DNA of 64,000 bases from Leishmania mexicana MHOM/GT/2001/U1103 (GCF_000234665.1 NC_018332.1:62001-126000); one strand, 5' to 3'; counted from the stretch's first letter, positions 21,401 through 30,517 are shown. The notes: generated by a model not told the origin, from the sequence alone. Made by a program: numbers and translations.

Positions 21401-21915
21401 TCCACCCCAAGGCGCTGGCGGCGGTCGCCAAAAGCCTGCTGGCGAACCGGACAACGCTGCGAGTCACACGTCACGACGTAGAGGAGTGTCTGGCGCGACG
21501 CAGCGCCGAAGAGTGGGCATCGTATGGCAACACGGAGGCTCGTGTCCTGGCGGTGTGCGCACAACTGGAACAGCAGCACTCTGCGAGCGTTGCGCTGCTG
21601 TCCAGTGCTCAGGTGGACATGGTGTTTCTCGTGTCCCTGTGCCTGCGCAGCTGGCTAGGCCTCCCGACGACACACAGCACGCCTGCGCGGCGCAAGCTCT
21701 GCTGGACAGCTCTCCAGTGTTTCAGCGAGCACGGCATTGCTGCCTATGATGCACTGGTGGCGCGCAGCATCGCCTTGCATGTGGAGCGGGCAACGCGGGA
21801 GAGCGCCGCCTTCGTGAAGGACGCCGTCTTGTTTCCTCTTTCGCGCTCAGTGCCACTGCCCTCCGCCCTCTTTGCGCACTTGCTGGTGCGGCCCTTTGCG
21901 CTGGCGATGAGCTGA
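18478..21915 (+). CDS. Large hypothetical protein (1145 aa), mostly alpha-helical
   Basis: A single uninterrupted frame with strong GC3 bias, so coding is secure. After a low-complexity N-terminal ~80 residues comes a long helical region rich in Leu, Ala, Cys and Trp, with repeated amphipathic segments such as LLDSLRYLLRHRPELI, SLVRFLHLLLMELPQGW and FRVLLQLLCGEVGPDTGLYE. The pattern suggests an alpha-solenoid (HEAT/ARM-like) fold, but I cannot define repeats reliably. An acidic stretch (ADDGGDDSDSGRELLEEIW) and a Glu/Gln-rich piece near residue 945 look like linkers. No membrane helix, signal peptide or catalytic motif is evident. ATG 18,478 is chosen as the first Met in frame (MHRPPWSTHSAS); the frame upstream lacks an ATG. 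No function is assigned; a scaffold role would be a guess from fold class only. Confidence 0.8.
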   Translation: MHRPPWSTHSASLDQVVRHAVSGHSGSCKGSGGGGTVPSTSLLCSSALDGVSTVAAVSRLAVQSGPSVSLAQTPTVQAMHVLCHGFLETYETPEALARDTVWWSGEAACLHAAHTEGKRNTQVPCEAPSAAVEEWGELMRRMTEVVESTHHITAAPRQEAAIPALSLSPTRKPDASGEVNLLQFGNDVENGAWESLEILDSSPHGGGAAAAMHRDEECLRVLEAAMRNPTQQRDEEAELLDSLRYLLRHRPELIVQHENFADLQEAVVDHACLHEQSGWTEAALSLFQALPPRAQLDFMHAAISAVSSPSRAGKSAGLSLVRFLHLLLMELPQGWVPLLDYEVTEVFVRVFRDVVVPCGRLFSEVDPCAVWLEQWSARPSFALSLNAVLHSHRCLLDDLAAQLPSPHAACVLLYLLPQLSECTKPQDASTKSSQQPWPGLFRVLLQLLCGEVGPDTGLYEVGAHALCRCAGSLLPADKETSFEVASKVVLGWAPAVASPAHDAQFVFALRLLTTLLIGTCNKALWCSPCAWKLMDGPLFAQSRALLLTRKERRLSAHSLFRALTLDVSDVVRECWTRLLQAQTPKLPISLAAVVGDVCGGGSAFRWTELVWVSTTLAGWTALQPYMRTVKEDVTDPSARWAELLNAIVEVGGGTFDTTSEMWGVSTTSTSPSTKKKSHPSGCLRSLTPYSVALLLRWSTCAVARNGLAEAARAASLAFLRGGPQAESRRTRWPLLLPAEAYPQVGWSDLSFGEDAFGVARATRAGACYQSIHVLLGSTALPADDGGDDSDSGRELLEEIWGQLVDLWLAPAQLTPDSAGSATSAAVPTNRPPFGEASLLSLLSAMALCVLVRPSAEFRAWFDPAVAQQRIRQLRRLCEERRGVDPIYFVVRFVTSGKGRKRLPAILLEGFEAELTVDTVCDVDSFTEGEALPTGDIAAAATEEEAQQLQAMIRRLSSSHSAPPSEAQAPVASPPLHPKALAAVAKSLLANRTTLRVTRHDVEECLARRSAEEWASYGNTEARVLAVCAQLEQQHSASVALLSSAQVDMVFLVSLCLRSWLGLPTTHSTPARRKLCWTALQCFSEHGIAAYDALVARSIALHVERATRESAAFVKDAVLFPLSRSVPLPSALFAHLLVRPFALAMS

Positions 21916-23244
21916 ACGGCCATCATGGCTGGAGGTAAAGTGCAACGCGACGCGGTGGTCGGGGTGCCACAGGCGCGGCTGCTCTTCACTCGGCGCCTGC
22001 CACACGTGGCAGAGGAGAACGGATGAGGAATAGAAAAATGGGAGGTGCGCGGTGGCCGTCGACACTGGGACGGTAGTGAGAGCGGCGCTTTTCACCTTTT
22101 CATGTACACTTCGCAGCTAACTCAGCTCTTTTCCAGCTCGAGAAACAGCGAAGCTGGGATTATAACTGCTGAAGGCCATTGACGTTATGTGTGGGACTTT
22201 GGTGATGTGGCGCCCACCGCCGCCTTTTTATCCGTCTCGAAACCCTCAAGCGCCGATTGCTGGTGTTCAGCGTGCATCCGTTTGTGTAGGAAAGAAGAGG
22301 GAGGAGGGCGGTGCGCCGTTTATGTCTTGAGGGGCCGTCGCACGCCATGGTCGCGCACAGGCATTCGAGCTGGCGCTACTTCCGCTCTGGAACTCTCCCT
22401 CTCTCTCCGCAACTGCCCTCATCGTTTCTTTTTTTTTTCCATGGCCCAACACCGATCTCTGGCTCGCCTGCTCTCCTCCTCTCCCGTGCTGCCTCTACGG
22501 CCCGTCCCTCTTCAGTTCACCCTTCACATTGGGCGTGTTGTAGCGTGTGTGCTGGCGCACACCCTCTCTCTCTGTCCACAGCATCGTTGCGTGCGCACAC
22601 ACCGGCGCCAGCTCGTTGCTCCATCGTAACTTATCGGTCGTTCTTTCGTTGGTTGTCCTCCGCCCAAACGTCTTCCGCGCCACTGCACCTGCCTGTAGAA
22701 CAAGAAGATACACGGACGCGCTGCTGGTGAAGAGACTCACGCAGCCCTATCAACCGCTTAACAGAGCACATGCGTACAGATACACGCAGAGAGAGAGAAT
22801 CGACTCGTTGCCTCACCAACCTGTTTCGCACACACGCGAGCCATATCGGGTGCTGCCGGGCACGGAGAGACGATTGACGCAGTGGCGCTGGTATTTTCCT
22901 TCTCTCGCTGCACGCTGTTGTTTACTTACTCCGCTTCTCGCCTTCCCCTTTCTTCTACCCCATACACCGCGCCATTGTACGCTGTATTGCCTCCGACTGG
23001 GTTGCCGCCGCCTTGCGCTATCCTGTGTGCTTCTCGAGTGGTTCTCCGTGCTGACACTGCTGCTGCTCCAGCGGAGGGTCTCTTGAGTCGGCGGGCGCCG
23101 ATAGTTTTCCCGAGACCTCCCCCCGCTTTGGCTGCTGCGGCGCTTCTTCTCGTGCGTTGTGTTCGCTTCGTTTTCTCCGCCCCTCCCCAACGACACTAAT
23201 TTTGCACCGCCCGCGCTCGTCCGTCCCCTTGCTTCGTGTCTCTC
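21916..23244 (+). other. Intergenic, 1.3 kb
   Basis: No supported gene. It becomes strongly C/T-rich from about 22,390 (with a T-run near 22,429-22,438) to 23,240, consistent with the leader/acceptor region of the FAD synthetase gene. Confidence 0.45.
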
Positions 23245-23994
23245 ATGCCGCAGGACACGTCCGCGGCACAGGCTTCGCCGGGTGAGAGCGGATGCCGTGA
23301 TGGGGAGTGCGCTAGCCAGGGGACAGAGCAACCTGTCCTACCGGTCATGTCACCACAGCTGATGGATCGCGTCAACGCCTCCGAGTACCTCATTAAAGAC
23401 ATCTTCAAGCGCTACGCGCCTTCCGAGATCGGAGTTGCGTTTAACGGCGGGAAGGACAGCGTGGTGATGTTCGAGTTGCTTCGTAGAGCTGTGACAGCAC
23501 CGGTGCTGGCGCAGTGCTGCATCTTTGTGGTCGAACACAATGATGAGTTTGACGAGCTGCGCAAGTTTCGCGCGTGGTACATGCAGGAGGTTGCGCGAGG
23601 TATGCCGCTAGTGCACCAGGATGTGACGCAGGACATGCAACTCAGCCTGTGGAAGCTCACGGAGAAACACCCCCTCAAGGTGGTGTTCATGGGCACGCGT
23701 AAGACGGACCCACACGGCCGCTATCAGAAGGAGGCAGTGGAGAAAACGACGCCTGGCTGGCCAGACTTCTTGCGCGCATGCCCCCTCTTTCACTGGTCCG
23801 TGAACGATGTGTGGGTGTACACCAGGCTTATGTGCATCCCGCAGTGCAGCCTGTACGAGAGCGGCTACTCGTCAGTGGGCCGAAGTGTAGATACCAACCG
23901 CAACCCGCTCTTGAAGCGGGATGACGGGAGCTACCGGCCAGCGTGGGAGCTGACGTGCGACACCGCAGAAAGGGAAGGGCGTCAAACCAAATGA
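23245..23994 (+). CDS. FAD synthetase (FMN adenylyltransferase, PAPS-reductase-like fold)
   Basis: A 249-residue protein that should transfer AMP from ATP to FMN to make FAD. The PP-loop is VAFNGGKDSVVMFELL (FNGGKDS at residues 66-72). GTRKTDPHG at residues 150-158 matches the FAD1/FLAD1 family signature, and YESGYSSVGRSVDTNRNPLL at 204-223 matches the flavin/nucleotide-binding end of the domain (G-Y-T/S-S-L/V-G, then N-x-x-P/N-x-L). It has only this domain and no molybdopterin-binding-like domain as in animal FLAD1, so its layout is like yeast FAD1. There is no targeting peptide, so it is probably cytosolic. ATG 23,245 follows a pyrimidine-rich leader; the N-terminal ~38 residues are low-complexity. 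Confidence 0.9.
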   Translation: MPQDTSAAQASPGESGCRDGECASQGTEQPVLPVMSPQLMDRVNASEYLIKDIFKRYAPSEIGVAFNGGKDSVVMFELLRRAVTAPVLAQCCIFVVEHNDEFDELRKFRAWYMQEVARGMPLVHQDVTQDMQLSLWKLTEKHPLKVVFMGTRKTDPHGRYQKEAVEKTTPGWPDFLRACPLFHWSVNDVWVYTRLMCIPQCSLYESGYSSVGRSVDTNRNPLLKRDDGSYRPAWELTCDTAEREGRQTK

Positions 23995-25627
23995 GAAGAA
24001 GGGCAGCAACAGCGGCAGGCGACTGTCGATTGATCTCGTCATAGTGTACCGTTCTGGTGGGGGCCAGGCGTGCGCACCTGCCTGCACAACACGTGTCCCG
24101 TGTGTAGGACCCCTTTACGGCTGCGTGAGGGTTGTGCAGCGGCTGCTTTCCTTTTTTCTGTTGTTCTCCTTTCCGCTTCCTGCACCGCCGTCAAGTATGT
24201 TGAGAGAACTGTGCGTGCGTCCGTCACCGCACTGCGAAAGCAGTGGGGCTATGCTGGCCGGAGAGGAGCGCTCGTGGACCGCGGGGGATGTCGTGCACCC
24301 TCTTCTCCTTCTCTTCGTTGCTTGTGGTGCGCATCTGTTTTCTGTGTCGTCACCGTATCTGCCTGAACTGTTGTGCTCTGCTGGAGCGCATTGTCTGGCT
24401 CTTTCGGTGAGCGAACCCGGGCGTGTGTGTGACCGTGAGGAGGAGGGAGGCGGGGGCATCACCGTGAATGACCACCTCCCATGCGTCCATGCTGCTCCTC
24501 TCCTTCTTAGCTCTCTTCAACTGCCGGAAGAGCGCACCGCGCGGGAGAGCGCTATGATGTCTGGATGAGCGCATCTGTAAGTACTTCCCACACGCTCTCT
24601 CGCGCGTTGCGCTTGGGCACGAAGGGCTCTGCTGAGTCCCCGCAGTCTTATCTGCTGCTCGTGTGCAGCCTTTGCGTCTTCGTCTTGTTGTTTCAGTGCG
24701 TTCTTGCTGCTGCTGCGGCGGCGGTGTGGGGTGTGACGGCTGTGCCACACATATCCACACGCTCGACTCATATGCCCGCGTCTCCACAGCAACGGACGCC
24801 CCACGACCGCACGCGGATGCATGCGGTGTCCTAAAGCTTATGCCCCTCCCTCTTCCTCGCTATCCTCATCGTTGTTTTCAGTGATGTGATGGGGATGATA
24901 TCCTTTCTCCTTCTCAGATGTATTCGCCCGCTGAGGTCCGGCCCTCCTCCCCTACGCTCCTCTGTCTTCCTCTCTCGTGTCCTGCTCAGACGTGGTGGTG
25001 GTGGTGGTGAGGGAGGGGGGATAGAGGGAGAGGCGCTGGGAAAGGATACGAGGGCTACCGGAATACGTGAGCACACTTTCAATGCGGTAGAAGCGCGCAA
25101 GCGATGCAGTTAGATGATCGGCGGTGGCTAAATACAGCGCTAAATGAGCATAGAAAAAAAGATGTAGCACACCAGCTGGACTGTTCGTGTACGCGCCTCT
25201 CCGCTGCACCACTATGCGCCCTTTCAGGTGCTCATATGTGTATGTGTGTGTGTGGGAGGGGGACGGGAAGGCAGGGACGTGTGCCGTACACTTTACTTCG
25301 TAGCTCTCCCTCATGCAGCGGTAAGAAAAGAAACCGGAAAAAAATGGCGATGGAGCGATGCTCGCCACCTCGTGCACGTGCCTGCTTCCGTCCTATTGCA
25401 CCTTTACAGGTTGTGTTGCACCGCATCTCTTTCCTGTCTTCTTCGCCCTCGCGCTGCCACGCCCTGCAGCCCGTTCTCGGACGGCGTTTTGGAAAGCACA
25501 AACACACACACAAATACGCCGGATCTGGCCACGTCCACCACGCACGTACGCAGCGATAGAATAGGAGCATCGGATTAGCACACAGCGTTGAGATCTGAGG
25601 CGCCGAGATCCCCACAGCAACGGCAAG
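23995..25627 (+). other. Intergenic, 1.6 kb
   Basis: No supported gene. It contains a GCT/GCG-rich patch at about 24,708-24,725, a GGT/G-rich stretch at about 24,992-25,020, and a short TG run near 25,235-25,252. Open frames are short and of biased composition. Confidence 0.45.
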
Positions 25628-26278
25628 ATGAGCGGGCAGTCCTTCGATGCGATGTGGACGGCTCCGCCGCCGCCGTCCTACATCGACACCGTGTACATGA
25701 ACCCACAGGACTACGTCGTACTGGCCACGAGTAGCGGCGAGGAAGCGTTTGTGCACCAGGACTGCTTGATGGAGTCGCCTGTGTTGCGGCTCGCGTTTCG
25801 CAAGCGCGTCCCCCTCTGTACGGAAACCGTCTTGGTGGTTTTTGTCGAGGAGGACGAGCCATCGAGCACTGGTGCCTCGTCGCCGAGCGTAAATGCCGCG
25901 GATGAGGTACTAGCATCCGTGCAGCCTATTGTCGCAGCGGTGGAGCCGGTCGCTGGCGACGAAGGAGGTGGGTGCAAGGAGAACGAGGGCGACGACGTGC
26001 CACAAGACGCCGGCGCAGCATCAGTAGAGGCGGGGGTCGAGAATGCGATGGCCCCGGAGCCGCAGCACCCAGTAACCATCAAGGAGACGCTTCGGACGGA
26101 CAACTCGGTGCGTGTCATATTTCCGCGTCTCGACGGCGGCCAGCTAAATGCTCTTGTGTCGTACCTCTACTTCAAGCACCGCTACAACTGCCGCTTATCG
26201 GAGGAGCGGCCAGCATTTGAGGTGCCTGCCACTGCCGCGCTGGAGGTGATGCGTGTTGCAGAGGCGCTGGAGTGCTAA
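25628..26278 (+). CDS. Elongin-C-like protein (Skp1/BTB-POZ fold), first of a tandem pair
   Basis: A 216-residue protein in which an Elongin-C-like fold is split by an acidic insertion. The N-terminal part, DYVVLATSSGEEAFVHQDC then LMESPVLRLAF (residues 28-57), matches the start of Elongin C (Y-V-x-L-x-S-x-x-G-x-E-F-x-V...A-x-x-S). A Glu/Ala/Val-rich insert of ~85 residues follows. The C-terminal part runs from VRVIFPRLDGGQLNALVSYL through YFKHRYN to PAFEVPATAALEVMRVAEAL, then EC at the terminus. This matches the diagnostic Elongin C end (Y-F-x-Y-K-x-R-Y, P-E-F-x-I-x-P-E-x-A-L-E-L-L-x-A-A-x-x-L-x-C), which binds BC-box proteins. In other eukaryotes Elongin C is an adaptor in cullin-RING ubiquitin ligases and in the Elongin complex. 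The adjacent gene at 26,920 is a diverged relative. Family call moderate to good; role inferred. Confidence 0.75.
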   Translation: MSGQSFDAMWTAPPPPSYIDTVYMNPQDYVVLATSSGEEAFVHQDCLMESPVLRLAFRKRVPLCTETVLVVFVEEDEPSSTGASSPSVNAADEVLASVQPIVAAVEPVAGDEGGGCKENEGDDVPQDAGAASVEAGVENAMAPEPQHPVTIKETLRTDNSVRVIFPRLDGGQLNALVSYLYFKHRYNCRLSEERPAFEVPATAALEVMRVAEALEC

Positions 26279-26919
26279 AGGCATTACAGGCCCACGCATA
26301 TGCACATTGGCAGAGATGTACAGCGGCGCAGCGGTGTAACTCGGGCTGTCGAGTGCGTCGATACTGCGGCTCCACCCTGCTTGCCTTTGGATCTATCTTG
26401 GATATATATATATATGCACGAGAGAGGCTGGCTCATGAGGTGACTGCGGATGGACCGCCGCAGATGTTCGACACGTACACACAAGTCAATACGCGTTGAA
26501 ACCAACACAGCCGCGTCGCCGTCTTTGTGTACGCGTGCTGTTTTCGAGAGACAGATCCAAGGGGACGCGCTGCGGGAGTAAAAGGGAAGTGCCTGTGCAG
26601 CCTGCTACTTCTGAAATTGTCACTGCCCTCGCCCGCGATGGCCATGGCGGTGTCTCTAAGCCGATGGATGCACGGCGTGTTTCACCTGCCGTGTGCTCAC
26701 TTGCTCACGGACGTTGTCTGCAGTGCGAGTGACTTCTCTGTGACGTGGCCCATTGACTTGCATCGTTCTCTTCATTGCCCGTACGCATGCGCATCTCTTT
26801 GTTGAGTGAACTCGCTCCCTCCTTGCAACGTATTGGCCCCTCTCCCTTGGCATGTTCACCAGCGTTGCGTACTGCACGACACACACACACACACACACAC
26901 ACACATTGCGCAGCGACTC
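26279..26919 (+). other. Intergenic between the two Elongin-C-like genes
   Basis: 640 bp with no gene. It holds a short TA repeat near 26,403-26,416 and ends in a CA dinucleotide run (annotated separately) just before the next ATG. A CAG at 26,911-26,913, seven bases before that ATG, is a possible but unusually close acceptor. Confidence 0.5.
26879..26905 (+). repeat. CA dinucleotide microsatellite
   Basis: An uninterrupted CA run of about 13 units ends 15 bases before the ATG at 26,920. In the transcript it would lie at the junction of intergenic and leader sequence of the second Elongin-C-like gene. Confidence 0.9.
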
Positions 26920-27678
26920 ATGAAGCGGAAAACTAACCCAGCAGAGCCGGTGCCGCTGCCTACCTGCACGGCAGTGGGGCCAGAGGACATGGTGCTGGTC
27001 GCGTGCACGTCGGGCGAGACGTTCCTCGTGGAGCGTAACTGCGCCATCGTTAGCGGCCACTGTCGTGACTTGTTGCAAGTCTGGGAAAGTGCCGTGCGCC
27101 GCGTCGTGTTGCAAAGTCGAAATGAGGAGAGCACCATGAGTGACGGCGCGACAGCGGAGATCACCGTGGTGCCTTGCATGGAAACAGACTCACACAGCCG
27201 AGACACTGGCAGCCTGCTTGCCACCGACCCCACCGTAATAGCGTTCATGCCGTTCACGGATGCTGATGATGCCTCGCCTCTCGAAGCAATTCGTCACATC
27301 CCAGTCACTCTAGTCGCCGAGCACTACCAGAAGCGTCTGGGAGCGGTGGAGGCCATCTCGCCAAGCAAGGCAGACCGTCCGCCGTCGAAGCCGGCGTCCA
27401 GCTATGGCGACCGCAAGGGGGCGCCAGTCATCGTCCCAAAGCCCATCAGCCCGCTGGCGCCCATGGAGAGCGCCGATGGGACACTGATGTACCCGGTCGT
27501 GGTGATACCCTATATGACCCCCGAGCTCATGGAGGCGGCGCTATCGTACGCGCATAGAAAGTACAGAATCGACATGGACGGCGAGAAGCCGGGAGCGGAG
27601 TCGACTGCGGCGGTCACCGTTGCCTCAGCAGAGGGCCGCTGGCGACTGATAGCGGCCTCTGTGCTGACCGGCATGTGA
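26920..27678 (+). CDS. Diverged Elongin-C-like protein, second of a tandem pair
   Basis: A 252-residue protein. EDMVLVACTSGETFLVERNC then AIVSGHCRDLLQVW (residues 22-55) aligns with the first strand-helix unit of the upstream Elongin-C-like protein (DYVVLATSSGEEAFVHQDCL). Near the C-terminus, YPVVVIPYMTPELMEAALSY then AHRKYRIDMDGEKPG aligns with VRVIFPRLDGGQLNALVSYL and YFKHRYN of the neighbour. Between them lies a ~140-residue insert with IPVTLVAEHYQKRLG and Pro/Ser-rich sequence. The last helix (EGRWRLIAASVLTGM) occupies the position of Elongin C's A-L-E-L-L-x-A-A-x-x-L-x-C helix but keeps little of it. I read it as a tandem duplicate that diverged strongly; a shared fold is likely, a shared partner is not established. 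The in-frame sequence before ATG 26,920 is the CA repeat, so that Met is the credible start. Confidence 0.7.
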   Translation: MKRKTNPAEPVPLPTCTAVGPEDMVLVACTSGETFLVERNCAIVSGHCRDLLQVWESAVRRVVLQSRNEESTMSDGATAEITVVPCMETDSHSRDTGSLLATDPTVIAFMPFTDADDASPLEAIRHIPVTLVAEHYQKRLGAVEAISPSKADRPPSKPASSYGDRKGAPVIVPKPISPLAPMESADGTLMYPVVVIPYMTPELMEAALSYAHRKYRIDMDGEKPGAESTAAVTVASAEGRWRLIAASVLTGM

Positions 27679-28528
27679 AAGAACAGTGCAAGATGCACCC
27701 TCTGCGGCACGGTGTCACGGTCGTTATCACCGTTGCAACCACAGACATGTATATTAGCCGGAAAGCTTTCTCAATGTGTGGATGTCACTTGACCCAACCC
27801 CCTTTCCACACCTGGTCATCTTATGTTTCTTCGTGGAAGACCACGCAGCGCGATGCGGTGCAGAAAGAAAGATGGGGAAGTGGTGCCTGTAGTGTCACGT
27901 TTCGTACCGACTGCCTCGCCTTAGCTGGCGCACCTGGTATTGTCGCTCCCAGTCAATACATGGGGCACGTCACAGTAGACCGTCACAGCTATCAGGCGCG
28001 TCTGCTATTCCCTTACCCCCACGCCTCACCCCAAAGCGTCAATTCTCGCCTCGAGCGCTGCGCGTTGGCGCCGCATTCTCTTCGCTCTCTTTTGCACCGC
28101 AGCCAGCAGTGCTGGTATGTGCGCGTGTCGGCGCACTCTCGCCCCGAACTCCTCCTCCACTCCTGGACACTCACTTGCTCTGTACTCGAAACACACACAC
28201 ACACACACAAGCGTAATTGCGTCTCCTCGTCAGCTCAGGTGAGTACACAGCCAAGAGAAGCACTAGACTGAACAGAGGTGCAGCCGTGGCGTACAAAGCC
28301 GGTGCCTCTTCCCCCGTTACCACATCTCCTGCTCTCGCGCGTATTCTCGCTCCTCGCCGGCCTCCCTTCCCGCCTTTTCAAGCATCCAGTAGGCGTGCTA
28401 AGCACGCGCTGTTCACCGTGGGAAAGGCGGCGACCGTATCATCACAGCCCCACCTGTCTTATCGCCGCGTCCCTTTTTCCTGCGTCGCCATTTTCTTCGC
28501 TTCTCATAGCGTCTGCGCCAGAGTCGCG
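27679..28528 (+). other. Intergenic, 850 bp
   Basis: No supported gene. A CA run lies at about 28,190-28,209, and C/T-rich sequence at about 28,305-28,500 fits a splice-acceptor region for the HIT-finger protein. Confidence 0.45.
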
Positions 28529-30517
28529 ATGAATCGACTGGCGGCATTGAGGACAAGGTCCGCGAGCTTTGCAGGCCCACACCTCGATGCTCGGAGCGAG
28601 GGGTGCGAGTTACCGCACGAGTACATGCACGACTGCGAAGACACCTGCAGCTCGCATCTCAGCGGCGCGCCGGAGAGTGACGACAGGTTCCAGCACGGCG
28701 GCAGCGAAGATAGCGCCAGCGATCGCAACAATGACTCAGACCACGACGGCGACAAGGACGACGGCGGCGGCAATGGCAAAGATGAGCCGCGGGACGACCC
28801 TTATTTTCGCGGTTCGCGTGACGTGGACGAGGCCTCCAGAGTCACGCTGAGCGCAGCGCTCCTCAGTGACCTCGAGACCTCACACACCTCCCCAACGGCT
28901 CATGCGGAGCAGGAGACACAGAGCAAGGTCAGCGACTGTTGCGTCTGCGGGATGCACGCCGTGTACACGTGCCCCGGGTGTGGCCGTCGAACGTGCAGCG
29001 TCATATGCGTGCGGGTGCACAAGGAAGACTTCAAGTGCACCGGTATGCGTGATGTAGCCGTCAAGGTGCCGCTCAGCGAATTCACGGATCGGCAACTGCA
29101 GCGTGACTACCACTTCCTAGAGAACTGCCGTCGCGTTATCGACAACATCGAGCGCTGCTTTCCCCGCACGTCATGGCGGTACAACTACAAGGCGTTGCCT
29201 CCTCCCCTGCACGCCTTGCGCGAAGCGGCTCGGCGCCGCGGCGTCATCTGCCAGATCATGTCGGAGGGGATGCGCAAGCGAGTCGAGAACACGAGTCGGC
29301 TTGATCGAAAGACGAACACGATTGTGTGGCGCTGCGAGTTTGTGTTTTGCAGCGCGGATGACGGGGCCGAGGCGACGACCATCTGCACAGACTGGGGAAG
29401 CGAGCGCCACCGGCTTGGCGACATCCTCAAGTACTGCTGGGCCACAAACCCGCCACTTCTCTGTTACCACATTAACCGCCGGTACAACCGGGTCTCCAAG
29501 TACGTGGCCGAATCGGCGGCAAAAACGACGAAGGATGTCGGGGGGGAGGTGCCCGAGGAAACGGACCCGACCCAGCACGACAATGCGGCGGCACCGCTGG
29601 AAACTGCAGCGGATGACGGCTCGGCAGCAGCACCCCCTACAGGTGTGGATGTCTTGCCCACGGCAGAGGTGGCGAGGTTGGCGAACGACGAGGATGAGGG
29701 CGATGTACCACCGCCTACGGTCTCTGCTGTAGAGCCTGAGGCCGCCGCAAGCACAGGGGGATGCCCACGGAGTGCTCCGGCGGAGCTGCTACCGCTGCGC
29801 GCCTACGAGGTGGTGTTGCCAATGCCGCCGATCGAGCCAGTGACCCCACGAGAGGCGCAGGAGCAAGCCTTCGTGCAGGCCTTCCTGGCACAGGAGAAGT
29901 ACGTGATTTTGTCCAAGGCGGAACGGCTGGGCAACGACGCGCGGTACTTCCTACTCGACCCTTACGATACCCTCAACGAGAATCTGCGTCGACTTTTCTT
30001 TGTCAGCGAGTTCCCTGTGTTCGTTGTCGTGCATGTGTCCCAGCTCCACCGCTTCACCCTCGTAACGGAGGAAGACAAGGAGGCGATTCGGAGCAGTTTC
30101 CGCTCCAAGAAGACCCACGAGCCGCGCGAGCGGCCGCCGATGCGCAAGCGGAGCGAGATGGAGCCGGGGGAATTGGAGCGTCTGAGTCGCGTGCCGTGCC
30201 GGCGCTTCCTTCAGGGCCGCTGCCTGAACGCCGAGGAGTGCCCGTACTGGCACTGTACGCCACACGAGATTCCTGTGTGTCGCACATTTCTCCGGTTTGG
30301 TGAGTGCGATAAGGGAACGCGGTGCAGTTTCCGCCACGACGCCGATGCGGTGCGGATCGCCCGCAAGCGTCAGCGCGACGGCCTCGGCGAAGACGGTAGT
30401 CCGATGCGTGGCCGTGGCATGGGCCGCGGCCGCGGCTTCGGCCGGTTGCGTGATGGCGGCCGAGGACGCGGTGGCATGGGCGGTGGCTTCTACGCACCAC
30501 GTCGCCGCACCGAGTAA
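28529..30517 (+). CDS. BCD1: BCD1-like HIT zinc-finger protein with C-terminal CCCH fingers and RGG tail
   Basis: A 662-residue protein. Residues 55-130 are acidic. A complete HIT zinc finger spans 137-170: C137, C140, C148, C151, C156, C160, H164, C170 (DCCVCGMHAVYTCPGC then RRTCSVICVRVHKEDFKC). FTDRQLQRDYHFLENCRRVI follows, then a folded region to about residue 330; this order is that of Bcd1/ZNHIT6, the assembly factor for box C/D snoRNPs (SNU13, NOP58). A Glu/Ala/Pro-rich linker precedes a conserved-looking segment (YEVVLPMPPIEPVTP through LHRFTLVTEEDK). Beyond this, two CCCH fingers start at C557 (C-x7-C-x5-C-x3-H) and C584 (C-x8-C-x5-C-x3-H). The C-terminus is Arg/Gly-rich (RGRGMGRGRGFG), typical of RNA binding. 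The HIT plus CCCH plus RGG combination is not the usual layout. ATG 28,529 is the first Met after the C/T-rich leader. Confidence 0.8.
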   Translation: MNRLAALRTRSASFAGPHLDARSEGCELPHEYMHDCEDTCSSHLSGAPESDDRFQHGGSEDSASDRNNDSDHDGDKDDGGGNGKDEPRDDPYFRGSRDVDEASRVTLSAALLSDLETSHTSPTAHAEQETQSKVSDCCVCGMHAVYTCPGCGRRTCSVICVRVHKEDFKCTGMRDVAVKVPLSEFTDRQLQRDYHFLENCRRVIDNIERCFPRTSWRYNYKALPPPLHALREAARRRGVICQIMSEGMRKRVENTSRLDRKTNTIVWRCEFVFCSADDGAEATTICTDWGSERHRLGDILKYCWATNPPLLCYHINRRYNRVSKYVAESAAKTTKDVGGEVPEETDPTQHDNAAAPLETAADDGSAAAPPTGVDVLPTAEVARLANDEDEGDVPPPTVSAVEPEAAASTGGCPRSAPAELLPLRAYEVVLPMPPIEPVTPREAQEQAFVQAFLAQEKYVILSKAERLGNDARYFLLDPYDTLNENLRRLFFVSEFPVFVVVHVSQLHRFTLVTEEDKEAIRSSFRSKKTHEPRERPPMRKRSEMEPGELERLSRVPCRRFLQGRCLNAEECPYWHCTPHEIPVCRTFLRFGECDKGTRCSFRHDADAVRIARKRQRDGLGEDGSPMRGRGMGRGRGFGRLRDGGRGRGGMGGGFYAPRRRTE

